A stretch of 64,000 nucleotides of DNA from positions 43,842,723-43,906,722 of the forward strand of contig NC_079490.1 of NCBI RefSeq assembly GCF_020520425.1, read 5' to 3'. The notes under the pieces were generated by a model. It had not been told where the DNA came from. It did not search any database and worked only from the letters and a program-made list of their open reading frames with translations. The DNA is from Spinacia oleracea. Lineage: Eukaryota; Streptophyta; Magnoliopsida; Caryophyllales; Amaranthaceae. The position numbers and the translations under genes were made by a program. Shown here in pieces: positions 46,493-58,287 of this stretch. The first letter of the stretch is position 1. Each line of letters begins with the position of its first letter.

Positions 46493-49400
46493 TCTAATTA
46501 ATTCCATAATAATTGCTTAAAATGGTTAAATTTTACAAATTTGCAAACAATTAAAACGGGTGATTAATTTTCATAATTGTTAATTAATTGCAAATTGCGT
46601 TTATTTAATTATATGTACGTAGTTTTTCGGCAGTTTCTTCGTTACTCAACGAAATCGAGTGATTTTTGTGTCAATTCCGCATGTAAAAGGCATTCAAAAA
46701 TTTTGACAAAAATACTGTTTTCCGGCCGAACGCAGAATTCCCAAATTCGAAGCCACTATGACTTTTCGGAGGTTTTAGTTTTTCGAACGCAAAAGTTTGT
46801 AATTTTAAGATGTTAAATTGAATATTTGCGATTCTTGTTGTTAAATCTTGAATTTTGATTGACCTACTGTATACGTTTAACAAATTTGAATACCTGCTTG
46901 TTAATTATACAACCTAATTTGTAATTGTAATTAATTTGTTGAAATTCGAATGATTTAGAATTGATTTGATTTTCATAATTAATTAACGATTTAATTAGGT
47001 ATATATGATTAAAAACCACCATAAAAATTGTTAATTTATGATAAATTTTAAATTTTTATGACCTAGATTTGAATCCATGATAATCGGAAATTAATTCATT
47101 AATAAATTTTCGAATTTTCGCCCTAAAATTATGAAACTAATATGATTTATTAATTTGTCATTAATTTTGAAATAAAAGTTTTAATTTTTATGAAATTCGC
47201 TCATAAAACTTGCACGCACAAAGCAATGGACGCTGCGTGTTACCCTTAAGGGGTGTTGTATAGTGCGGGCATCAACGACGAGCAAGGGAGCTCGTCGCCC
47301 ATGCGGTACAATGCAGCGAGCAAGGGCCATGGCACACGAGCAAAAGGCAGCACGCTGCCCTTGTGTCGAGTGTTGTGTGCAGCGTGGGCAAGTGGGCGAT
47401 GGGCGATGGGCATTGGCGTGAGCCAGGCGAGCAGTTGCGTGTGGGCAACGAGCGTGCTGCGCCACAGCGCGCGCTGCTGCGCCCAACGAAGCAACCAGAC
47501 GCGTCGAGTGAGGCAGGTTGCGCGCAGCGTGGCCTGGGCTTGCTGCGTTGCGTGTGGTCTGCTTGTGTGATGCCGTACGATCAGTCGAGGGGCGCTACTG
47601 CCTCGTGCACTCGACGGGGCTTGGCCCCAAGCCCAAGTGCCTCTTCTTGTTACGATTGATGCGTTTTGATTTTAATTTTAAATTTTCAGTTCGGAAACGA
47701 TTTTAATTAATTTTAAAATTCGTAATTTAAATTGTTTTCTCGGAATTTATTTTTGAATAATCTAATTATTATAAATTTTAATTTATACTAATGTTTTACT
47801 AAAATTAAAACCTTGAATTAATTTAAATTCATTTAATTCAACTGAAAATAAATTAAATGGATTCAATTATAAATTTGTATGAGCTTTAAATTTTAATTAA
47901 ATTTGTATGTTTTCGGTTAGACTAAGAAATACATTTTTATGTTTAAAATTAGTAAAGCATGTGAATTTATTGGTTTAAGTGGGAGCATTTTAGTCATAAA
48001 CTCTTGATTAGGTCTACATTCCTTTAAGGTTAAACAACTTGATTAGAATTAATAAGGACTGAATAATTGGTAGATTATTGGTGCCCTTGATTAATTGCTG
48101 CAAATATTTATGTGATGCATAACATGTTCTACTAACCAGCTATGTGGGCCATTCATGATAATGAATGGGTGAATGGTATATATTGAATATGTACTGTTTT
48201 GCAGGTTATTGAAAAGTGACTAGTATGACCAAAATAGGATAGAAAGTATGGTATGCGTACCATTAATTTGAATGTAATATTGGTCTAAAGTACCAAATTT
48301 TATTGCTTTTAAATATGGTCTGCATACCATCAAATAGTTGTAATTAGTTTAATTATAGCTTATCCTATTTGAAGAAAATGGCGCCTCCCATGGTGAAATT
48401 CAAGATGGAGTTTCCAATCCATTTTCAAGACGGACTTTTAAGTTGAAGCTTCAAGATGAAGTCGGGCCATACTAGATCACATTTATATCTTACGCATGTT
48501 TTAAGTTATTTATTGCTTTAAATATGTCTTAATTATGCATGAGATTATGGCTTGATTATGTTGCATGATTAAGGATTTTAGTTCACTTAAAATCTAACCA
48601 ACATAGTAAGAGCCTTAAGTTCCAAACTTACAATTGAGTTAAAAGGTGCCATGCACAAATAACACTTACTTGGATAACCTTTACATCAATCTTAGTAATA
48701 GTTTTCCGCCATAGCGAGGTGTTACTTATTGATTCTAAAGGGGTAAGGTACACAAATAATTGTGAGTACATGTTAGTTTTGGTGAAACTCAACGATATAA
48801 GTAAGGAGTCCTTTTATGTAGTGGCAAATGCGATAGGTTTACCTAATAAGTTCTTAGACGTACCTATCAACCAAGAGTAGTTTCTAGACTATTAGCAAAG
48901 GCTTTGCTTACCTAAAATATTTTAGAATTGAGTCTAAATACATAATGTGCTTAATTCTTCAATGATTTAAGGATCTTGGAATCATTTTATTCACACCTAT
49001 CGGAACAATAAATTCGAATAAAATGCCAATAACTTGTTTAAATTGCATGATTTCTTTAATTTTCAAGTTATTACTCATGATAAATGTTTAGACTTTTCAT
49101 GCTTCAATGTATGTTTTAATTATTGTTTATAATTAAATATCTTGCATTGTAGTAAATCCTTTTAGAAAGGTAACAGTAAATTTCCTCGATCGGTAGTGAA
49201 TCCAAGAACGATTCACGGAAATGAGAGAAAATGAGCAATTTAAAATGTACATTTCTTTTAGCGACTTTTATGGTTGTTTTCGAGTATCAAAATCGAATGG
49301 AAAACCGATTGGTGCTTGTGAATTCAAAATACAATGTAGTTTTGAGATCATAAAGCATTGAGTTTAAACGCTCAGCTTTACCAATGGTTAACAACCCAAT

Positions 49401-50759
49401 ATCTTTGACCATTTAATTCTTGAATGAGTCTAGTCCCTAGACATTCGAATAGATCGATGCTTAGAAAACTTTAGAAGCTTCTGGTAAGATCATCTAGTTG
49501 AAGCAAAATGTCCAACATAAAATGGTAAGAACTTTGTTGAAGTGACATTGGACATGTCTAAACAAAGTATAAAAGTCAACACTAGAGAATTCAATTCTTA
49601 AGGCTATAAGAAAGGGTACAAGAAATAGGAAAACAAGGAACAGATGAAAGGAATTTACGATTCCGTTTCTACCTATAAGTTTATGTTTAAGAGAAGTGAC
49701 CTAGCAATCAAACTTCCTTGGTATCATATACCGCTTGAGGTTCTTACTTCGGTAATAACTCAAATAATGGAAGCTAGGCTACACTAATGGCCTACAAGTG
49801 GGAAATGAAGCATGGCAATGCTACATTAGTTGTAGGGTCATATGGTTTGTTTTAAGTCCTTTTAAGTCTGGAACTTAATGACTATTTTGTTCCATAATCA
49901 GCATACCTAAATTTCTGCTTCAAACACAGAAAGACTCACATTCAGAAGAACAAAAACAATGCTTGTTTGTTTGTTTATTTGAATGAAATGGTCATTTACA
50001 GTTTGAGTCAATATGCTTGATTAAAAACAAACAATTCTTTAACAATAAGAACTTTACTAGGTTCAAAGCAATCTCTTGATTTGAGTTCCACTAATCTTTG
50101 GCATTGTTGCTTAGACCATATCAACAAGTTAACATTCAAAAGATCTACTTTGATGGAATTTTGAAAGTTGATTGATTTCTAGATCAATTTAAGACAAGCA
50201 AGTCTTACTTGTTGAAAGTAACAAAAGATATGAACTATTGTTAGAACGCCTAGACAATAGAATTCAAAGCTAAAGAAAGGTTATATGACTTTATTATTTC
50301 ACACAGATTTGAGTGAATATAGGTTTATTTACTCAATGTGATATAAGTTTGAATCTGTTTGGCTAGTTCAAAGATTCAGAAGTATAAATCCCACTTGGCA
50401 AGAAATCATAAAGATCTAGGTTAGATCATGTTGATGATTACTTAAGTCAAGAATGATCATCAATGATTGTGTGTAGTAAAATTCACAATCTAGCTCCATA
50501 AGATATGGCATATCTAAGTTGGAATGATCGAATTCGATTAGTACTCGATTCGATCAATGATGGATCATAAAGACTTTTCCTATAATTTCTAAAACAAAAT
50601 GCTCAACTACCACCAAACTAAACCAAATTCGTCAAAGCTATTTAAAAGTAATTTCAGAATATCTTTTAATAATATATCTAAAGAGTTCCTAAACTCAATG
50701 GGAGCTTAGTGTTTGTTATTCAACAAACTAAGGCCCAAGTATAGATATACGTTTCATTG
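46493..50759 (+). other. Copia leader and decayed gag region, no intact frame
   Basis: This is AT-rich leader sequence containing the GC-rich island 47210-47645. It is followed by sequence with scattered stops where gag, protease and integrase should lie. A possible gag start, ATGGCGCCTCCC near 48378, opens only a short frame. Nothing intact was found. Confidence 0.5.
47210..47645 (+). repeat. GC-rich island in the copia leader
   Basis: This stretch is rich in GC, with repeated GGGCGATGGGC, GAGCAAGGG and GCGCAGC words. It lies between very AT-rich flanks and contains open frames on both strands without recognisable protein features. Confidence 0.7.
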
Positions 50760-51021
50760 TGATTTATTCAAATGAGACACAAGGGTATTGTTCCTACCAC
50801 GAATTTTTGAGAACATAATGTTTGTTTGCTCGAAATAATGTCCTTTTGGAGATTCGTTTCCAAAATGACAAGTGGGAGAAAATAGACCTCGAAAGTCTTC
50901 GAGGAGAACAACAAACATAAAACGGAGATTCCGGAGGCTTTTCGAAGTTCTTCAGAAAATCCGAACACTTATTCTTTAAGGACTTTAGAAGTGGCTTCAA
51001 AGAATAGACATCTCTTAGAAG
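50760..51021 (+). pseudogene. Copia pol fragment (integrase/RT linker), decayed
   Basis: It aligns in order with the linker upstream of reverse transcriptase in the minus-strand copy. Shared segments include a conserved SKMTSGRK stretch and EEQQT, with several stops and frame changes. It continues after the solo LTR. Confidence 0.65.
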
Positions 51022-51026
51022 ACCTT

Positions 51027-53923
51027 TGTAATACCTCGTATTTTTATAATATTTATAAGTATATTTTATTATATTTATAAAGCATTTTACGATTAATTAG
51101 CATTTAAATAATATTTAAATGTATTTTATTGAAATGTATTTTAATTAATTAGAATATTTATTATTTTAATTAATTACGAAACGAATTTAATTCTTGAGCC
51201 GGGAAATTAAATGGGTTGCAAATGATTTTTAAAGGTTTCGGGTTTTAAATAAAAAGTCCAATTCGTTTTATTAAACGAGCCCAATCAAAAGAATTTAATT
51301 CAAGTCATAAGCTAGCCCAATCATTTAATTCCCTAAGCCCAATTCTAATTTCCTAAGCCTAGCCCATTGAAAATAGGGAGCCTATAAATAGGACTCCCCA
51401 TCATTAATTGAGCCCCTAAAATCTCATAAACCCTCTCTTTTGCTTTGCTTGCCCATCACTCTTTCTCTCTCCTCTTTTGCTCGGCTCGTCCGCACGCCCG
51501 CACAGCCCCGTGCTCGTGCCTTCGTGTTGCTGTTGCGTCGTGCTGCTCGGCCTCACGCCCCAGCGCGCGCTGCACTCCCTCCCTCGCTCTCTCTCGCGCG
51601 CCAGCTCCCAACACCACCTCTCGCTCTCTCGTCTCTCTCTCGCGCACAACACCCAACACCTCGCACCCTCGCCCATCCGTCCCGCGCGCCCAGCGCGCTG
51701 CTGCTGCTGCTGCCTCGCCCCTTCGTCGCTGCGCGCACCCGCACACAAGTTGTGCGTGTGTGTGTGTGTGTGTGTGTGTGGCGTTGTTCGTTTTTTGTTC
51801 GTTTTTTTTCACTCTTTTCGCCCAATCACATTAATTCGTGGTTGTTCCGTGCTATAGGCCGGATTGGTATAATTCTCTTCTTCCTTGCCTATTCTATTTC
51901 AATTCCGTATTTTAAATTATAATATTAATATTGTTTTGAGTAATTAAAATGCTGGGAACCGGTTATGAATACCATGGTTTGAGGATTTGCGCGTTGTGAT
52001 TCATTAGGCTTGTTTTAATTATTAAAGGACGAATTTTCAGATTTGTTTATTGAATAAAGAATTGATTTTTATGATAATAAATTAGTTTTATTGGGATTTT
52101 CAAGTTAGCGTTTTAACCTAGACCTAATGAGTCAATTTATTAGCATAATTAGGTGATGATTTTAATTATGATAATCAATTATATTTTCAGATTTGAATAA
52201 AGGCTTAAAGTGTTGATTTTTATTGATTTTAAAGGCGGAAAAAGTATGTTTTCGTACAAGGGATTGATTTTGCAAATTGAGACGATTATATTTTTGAAAA
52301 ACGATTGAATTCTAAAGTTTAAATGAGGTTTTAGATTTTATAAAGTTGCTTGAAATTTAATGAACATGGAAATAATTTAAGTTTCATTATTTTGATGATA
52401 GGAGGTGATTTCTAGTTGAGTGCTCGTTATTGCAAAGTGGCCCCTACGCTTAGGTATTCAAGGTACGTACAAGTCTAGGGCGACCATACCTTTTGTCAAT
52501 GACATTACATGATTGTTGATGATGTGAATTATATTATGTGGATTCATATATGCGTTGGTGAACGGTCATGTGGATTAATGTTATTGGAATTATTGAATTG
52601 TTGGTTGAACAAGCATGTTGAGTTTATTATGAGTATGGATTTCATTGTCAATCATGTTGTTCAATATTTATGCATGTATGGTTTGTTTCACATGCAAGGG
52701 ATGAATTATTTATTTGTATGCTATTGTACGGGATGTCTAGCATACTTTGAGCCAATTATTCGTACCTCGTTGTACTATTTATTTTACGACATGTGAAGGG
52801 TTAGCTCGTGTAAGCCACCGCACATGTAGGGTTCAGTTGGGAATATTATGTATGAAATGAATTAGGATTTGTCGTGCAAGAGCACAACCCTCATGTAAAT
52901 GTGCATGATGTGGAGTCTCACTTTGGTGAGGAGGAACATGGTAGTAATTTCACAAGAGTCTTGCTTGGTTGATCACAAGTCTTAACGCATTAAAATAAGA
53001 TTGTTTTGGTTGTTGTTTATTAATTGTATGAATGTACATTGTTGAGTCTTGAGTTCACCTTTAATAAAATATTAATAAACGTAAAGTGCAACCAGAACAA
53101 GCTTCAAAACTCTTGGAACGTATATACCTTGAGTATGAACAATGGGGGGAGTCTTGCCGGAAAGCTCGTACTCCTACTAATGATACAAGACGTTGTTTCA
53201 TTTATATTATGCGCAGGAATTCCGTCGGTATGGCCCGACACTCGGTATGGCCCGATTTTATTATTTATTATTTGGTGTATGGTTGGCTCCCATCACCTTT
53301 TCCGTTATGGAACTTTCTTTTGGCCCGTTCGAAGCTTATTCTAATTGAATTGTGAGTCAAGAGTCGAGTCAAGAGTCGAGTCTTGTATTCATGATTGATT
53401 GTTTATTATTATATGGCTTTTGCATGTTGATTAGTACTTAGTGAGTGATGCATGTTTTAGTTGCATTCGCTCCATGCTTGTAAGTACTCAGCTTTTGCTG
53501 ACTACGTGCTTTGTGTGTTTTGGTCATGGCCTTTGCCTTAATGACCCTATGATGATCTATCATTTGCACTTGCATTGATGGGGAGTAGAATAATATAGCA
53601 GGTTGGTAGATCGGAATCATGTGGCTTGGGATGATCGAGAGAGTTGCATGTTTTCGTACTTTGAAACTATTTAATAATACTTTAATTATGTTTGAAATGT
53701 TTGAACTATTTATGTTTTGGTTTTGGGCCATTATGGTTCCAAATTGTAGGAGGCCTCGATATTTTATTAATTATGTTTTTAAAAGTTAGTTAACATTAAA
53801 TTCCGTTGCGTAATTCTGGTAATAGCCTTAACCGTTATCACGGTGGAGGTAATGCTTTAGTAATTCCTTTATTTTAAGTTGGAAAATGATTTTATAAAAG
53901 CAAGGAATTATTAGGGTGTTACA
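51027..53923 (+). mobile_element. Solo LTR, Ty3/Gypsy Tekay/Del-like, 2897 bp, inside copia pol
   Basis: It starts TGTAATACCTCG and ends TTAGGGTGTTACA. The 5-bp target duplication ACCTT lies at 51022-51026 and 53924-53928. The copia sequence resumes directly after the second ACCTT. A TATA box at 51383-51389 precedes a C/T- and GC-rich stretch (51410-51760) and a (GT)n run (about 51754-51780). It shares blocks with the LTRs at 1-952 and 27035-29743 (GGTACGTACA near 52461, TACTCAGCTTTTGCTGACTA near 53485) but is clearly a different subfamily. Confidence 0.9.
51383..51389 (+). promoter_or_regulatory. TATA box of the 2.9-kb solo LTR
   Basis: TATAAAT in GGAGCCTATAAATAGGACTC. The expected start site is about 30 bp downstream, at the pyrimidine-rich stretch near 51415. 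Confidence 0.7.
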
Positions 53924-54379
53924 ACCTTACAAGTGCTTCAAGGAGAACAGAATATTCAAAGGACTTTCAAGTGGCTATTGATATTCTATTGTTTGATCGA
54001 TGTTCTATACCCAAGTAGGCATAGAGTTCAAGTCACTGAAACTATGAGATTCTTCTATTAGATAGTAAAGAAACATGGAGTTCAGGTCACTGAAACTATG
54101 CGATTCTTCTATTAGATAGCGAAGAAACCTACAACTTGCAGTCAAACTATTATCATGAAGATTAATGAGTTTGTGACTTGTAAGAAAGCTATGACGAAAC
54201 CTAGATTCCCTAAAATGGTTAGAGGCCATATATAGACTCAAATGTTTTAGATGGTTAAAGGCCATAAAACATAATCAATGTTTTGATGACAAAATTGACA
54301 TTTTGTTGATTTGCAAGAATAGTTTCACACCTATTGGTTGCAGGTTTGTTTTAAGGATGAAAACCACCAAACATGAAAT

Positions 54380-54640
54380 TGTGTTCACAACACAAAGCTA
54401 GATTAGTTGCTAAAGGTTACAAGCAAATTCACGGCGTGGATTGTGTTGAAGCCTCATGCATAATCGTAATGCTCAAGTCTATAAATCAAGCAATGATTGC
54501 ATATTGGTACATATGGCAATTGGATGACAAAACATCTTCCTCAATCAAATGTTGGAAGAAACTATGTACATGGTATGTCATAGGATTTGTGGATCCAAAT
54601 AAATGCTTGAAAAAGAAAGCTAGCTTATGAAATCTAAGTA
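54380..54640 (+). pseudogene. Copia reverse transcriptase fragment, decayed
   Basis: It reads ARLVAKGYKQIHGVDCVEAS...VMLKSI, then IWQLDDKT. This is the start of a copia RT domain, colinear with the minus-strand copy but missing the F-S-P-V motif and much of the catalytic core. Confidence 0.75.
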
Positions 54641-56780
54641 AAGATTTAAGCAAGCAATTGGGAATTGGAAATGTATGTTAGTGAAGCTAATAAGTATTTT
54701 AGTTTCATAAAATATACATGATTCTTATAGATATATAAGAAGTTTAGTGGGAGTACAAAAAAAACTTAATTGGTCCTATGTGTATCACACACATATCTCT
54801 CTATTGTGAAATGACATTCAAATGCTAATGACTTAGATTTGAAATTATTCATCAATGATGGACCATGGCGAAACTTAGTACATACTGGGTATTAAGATCT
54901 ATTTACAAAGATCTTATAATATTGTTTTGGATTAAGTAATGGCATTTACTAAATCAAACACGAAAGACTCCATTGGAGACATTCGACTCATATGAATAAA
55001 TCTAAGTAATGAATGTTTGAACTATGTATAAGCATTTACTAAGTTAAACATCAAAGAGCCTAAATGAGATTCTTAACCTATATTATATGTCAAAGAATTT
55101 AGCTGGATTTAGTATCTACTGAAACTAGATGAGCTAAAGTTACATGAATAGAATTCAATTGAGAATTATTCTACAAAAGAATTTATCATGTATGATATAA
55201 TATGAGGATCGCCAAAAACGTATTGTATGACTTTAGGCATGACGAACATATACCAATCTCTATTGATCTAAGTGAAGATCAACTAGATTGAGATCAAGAA
55301 AAACTTATGGTACTTGAAAAGGTACATAGGAATAGTTCTTGACTCAAGGAAATAAAGATATGCTAAATATTGATGCTACACGCATAAACACTGGCAAAGG
55401 ATCAAGCAAGTTTCCTTTGGAGTTAACCATTGACAAGGAAGAGCTAAAGAGCATCGTGTTTAAAAATGGCAACATGGATTGGAGACCATGAGTTGGTACG
55501 TGGGAAATTAAATATTAATTTCTATGTTCTAAGATACAGCTGGAAAGTCTTCCACATATCTGTGAACTGCTTGGATAAGTAAATCCAACCAAAGCATCAC
55601 TAGCAACCTATACAGTTGAAGTAAAAGTACTTATTGCCTAAGAAGCAATAAAACAGGGTTGTTTATGTTAAAGAGTTCTTCACTGAACTTGGGTAGATCA
55701 CATGTCTGCTGACTTGATGGTTCTTCATTGCAAAATGCGTAGAACCACTCTTGTAGCTAGAAAGAATAGATCGCAAAATAAACATACTCAAAAGATCTTA
55801 TCATCATATCTCGAAGAACATTCGATGAAAAGGATATTAAGATTGGATTGGCAAAGCGTGATAACTAAACCTAAGCAACAAGTGAGAAGCAACACTCACA
55901 TTGTAGCACTGGAAATCAAGCATAGCTTTGAATTCCATAAACTGTTTTAAAGATGGGTTCGAGGCCCATGGTTGTAAAACATTGGGGTTGAACATTTATC
56001 ATATATGAAATGTATTTTCATATTCCATTTAATCTTGGTTTAGTATTAAATGATGAGTCCCTTCAATTTGACGATATATTCAAGATAGATTGTCAAGACC
56101 AGTCCTGTGACTAAGAAATGTCTATCAAGTGAACTTGAATGTCAAAAGTTGAAAATGGTCCCTAGTCGGAGTTTTCTATAAAGATGGACGCCTAGAAAAC
56201 GTTAGACGACTAGAATGCAAGATGACTAGTAGTTCTGTTTCTTGAATTATGTGGACATGGAAATGTCGTAATCATTTGCATAGATACTTACTTTGGGGAG
56301 ACTAGTATCGGACAGACCTATGAAACTTTACTGTAAGAGATGAAAATCTGTCATAAGTAAATTTCATTAAAATTATTAAACACTAATCCTCAATACCTGA
56401 GTGATTTGAGATTAATTGTTTGAGAACTGCTTACTTTGACGTTGTCAACCGTCGCACCGTAAAAGGAGGCTATAAAGGCAACGCTCAGGTAATCACCTAT
56501 CAAACGAAGTCTAATCTCAAGATCGCAAGATTGGGATTGTCCTCCCATAAATCGGGATGAGATGCTGAAAGTTGTACAAGGCCACTCGGAGAGCTAGAAA
56601 CTGTAAAATGCATGGCCGTGCTCAGATGAATCATAGGCTATGATTATCTGTTTATTTGATCAATTGAACTCTGAAACCGAGAAACACCTCTGGACATAAT
56701 AAGGATGACAACTCTTACCTTATGTTCAAGGGCAAGCATCGAGCGACAAAGGAATTAGGAAATGCACACTTGTCCCTAAG
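54641..56780 (+). other. Decayed copia RT/RNase H and 3' non-coding region
   Basis: No intact frame was found. From about 56030 to 56794 the sequence is the inverted counterpart of 59721-60530, the 3' non-coding part of the minus-strand element. Confidence 0.6.
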
Positions 56781-56794
56781 GACAAGTGGGAGAC

Positions 56795-57931
56795 TGAAGG
56801 AAATAATGCCCTTGGTCCAAGTATGCATTTAATGATAAGTCTAATAAATGCGGTTCAGTATTAATTATACAAGTTAATAATTTAGTGAGATCAAGTGAAC
56901 TGAATGCCTAGCTAGAGGCCGCTTCAGTTCAAGTGGATTAATGATATTAATCCACAGCTTACTCTTGACTGAACCCGTAGGGTCACACAAATAGTACGTA
57001 AACGGATCACGTATTTAATGGCATTAAATACTCTATCTAATCAATATTCAGAATCGACGGATCTTGGTTTCAGTGGGAGCTGAGATCGTCAAAGGCAAGT
57101 AATGAATACTCCGGAAACGATGATATTGCCGGAAACGGAAATATGGATCGTATCGGAAATATAAATATTATCCAAGTCGTAGATGTTGCCGGAAACGGAA
57201 ACATGGTACGTATCGGAAAATATTATCGGAAATGGAAACATTGCCGGAATCGGAAATATTACCGGAAACGGAAATATTGTCAGAATCGGAAATATTATCG
57301 GAATCGGAAAATAATTTCGGAAACGGGAATATTAAATATTTGTTCGAGACGGAAATTAATTCCGGAATCGGAAATGTTAAATATTGTTCGTATCGGAAAT
57401 GAATTTCGGAATCGGGAAATTAATCGGAAGCGCGTCGTACGAATTAGCATCAGACGAGCTTGCTAGACGAAGGCCCAACACGAAGCCAGTCCCGCGTCCA
57501 GCAAGGCAATCGTGCGCTACAACACGCCCAGCCCAAGGCTGCGCCAGGCCCACCGCAAGGCAGGCCCAGCGCGCGCCAAAGGGGGCATGCAACTTGTGGG
57601 CTTCGTGGCCGAATGGCTGCGTCGCTCGGGCTTTGCGCGCGCGCGCATGGCTCCCCGTGTGGGCTGCTGTGCGTGTGTGTGTGTTTGTGTTCACATACGA
57701 AACCTAAAGCGTATAGGATTCGTTTAATGATTAAATTTCCTAATCCTAAAAAGATAAATTAATTAAATAAGAGTTCTGCTAGGATTCTAATTTAATTAAT
57801 TCGTATCCTAGTAGGATTGGATTGCTTATTCCATGGCCTATAAATATGAGATCAAGGCTCATAATTTATAACGAGTTTGAAGTATTCAAAGGTAAGAATT
57901 TGAGCAAAAATTCAGTCATACACCTTGCCCA
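56795..57931 (+). repeat. 3' LTR of the + strand copia element, truncated
   Basis: It matches the 5' LTR from TGAAGGAAATAATGCCC to CACCTTGCCCAT, then stops. About 240 bp of the LTR end is missing. The TATA box CTATAAATATG (57839-57846) is intact here. Confidence 0.9.
57839..57846 (+). promoter_or_regulatory. TATA box of the truncated copia LTR
   Basis: TATAAATA after CCATGGCC. The minus-strand copy has the equivalent site (inverse of ATATTTATAG near 58646). Confidence 0.65.
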
Positions 57932-58287
57932 TTGTGAGGGGGTCGAAAAAGCGCGAGGCTAATGCGTGACCTCGTCCCTCGTGGGTGTGACGATTCTTTT
58001 TATTCAATCAAGTGTAATTGGATTTCCTGTGAGTTTACACCCAATTGACTAGTAATATAGGAGTCGCCATTCAGTTTTTAACGACAATGAGAAAAACTGA
58101 CAAAACCCGGTTATCGTGACATAAAGGGAGTGCAATTATGTTTGACCACGACGGCCGTAGGTTCCCTTGTGATCCCTGGTGGTGGGGATCGCTCAACGTA
58201 CACCCGCAGGGTAGAGATTGAGGGTTCGGGGGACTGTAACTACCGAGAGGAGTACTCGCTCTTCGATAACTCCAGAGGCAGGATATC
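57932..58287. other. Fragment of another LTR retroelement between the two copia LTRs
   Basis: It begins TGTGAGGGGGTCGAAAAAGCG and includes GGAGTCGCCATTCAGTTTTT and GAAAAACTGACAAAACCCGG, a layout I associate with Gypsy-type leader/LTR sequence. It has no long ORF. It interrupts the + copia LTR on its left and abuts the - copia LTR on its right. Confidence 0.5.

Larger units (their letters stand above)
45104..57931 (+). mobile_element. Decayed Ty1/Copia element, + strand, 3' LTR truncated
   Basis: The 5' LTR is 45104-46477, followed by a tRNA-Met type primer site. The internal region is interrupted by the solo LTR 51027-53923. A purine tract (GGACAAGTGGGAGAC, about 56780-56794) precedes the 3' LTR, which starts at 56795 and is cut at 57931. 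Without the insertion it is about 9.9 kb. Pol survives only as short fragments full of stops. It is the same family as the minus-strand element at 58288-64000. Confidence 0.85.

Noticed and set aside
47181-47659. Possible protein from the 47.2-47.7 kb frames (98-105 codons)
   Set aside because: Both strands are open in several frames because of high GC. No start context, domain or splice support.
51440-51922. Overlapping long open frames (up to 160 codons) on both strands near 51.4-51.9 kb
   Set aside because: They lie in the GC- and pyrimidine-rich part of a solo LTR bounded by a target duplication. Composition alone keeps stops rare, and the translations are Arg/Ala/Ser low complexity.
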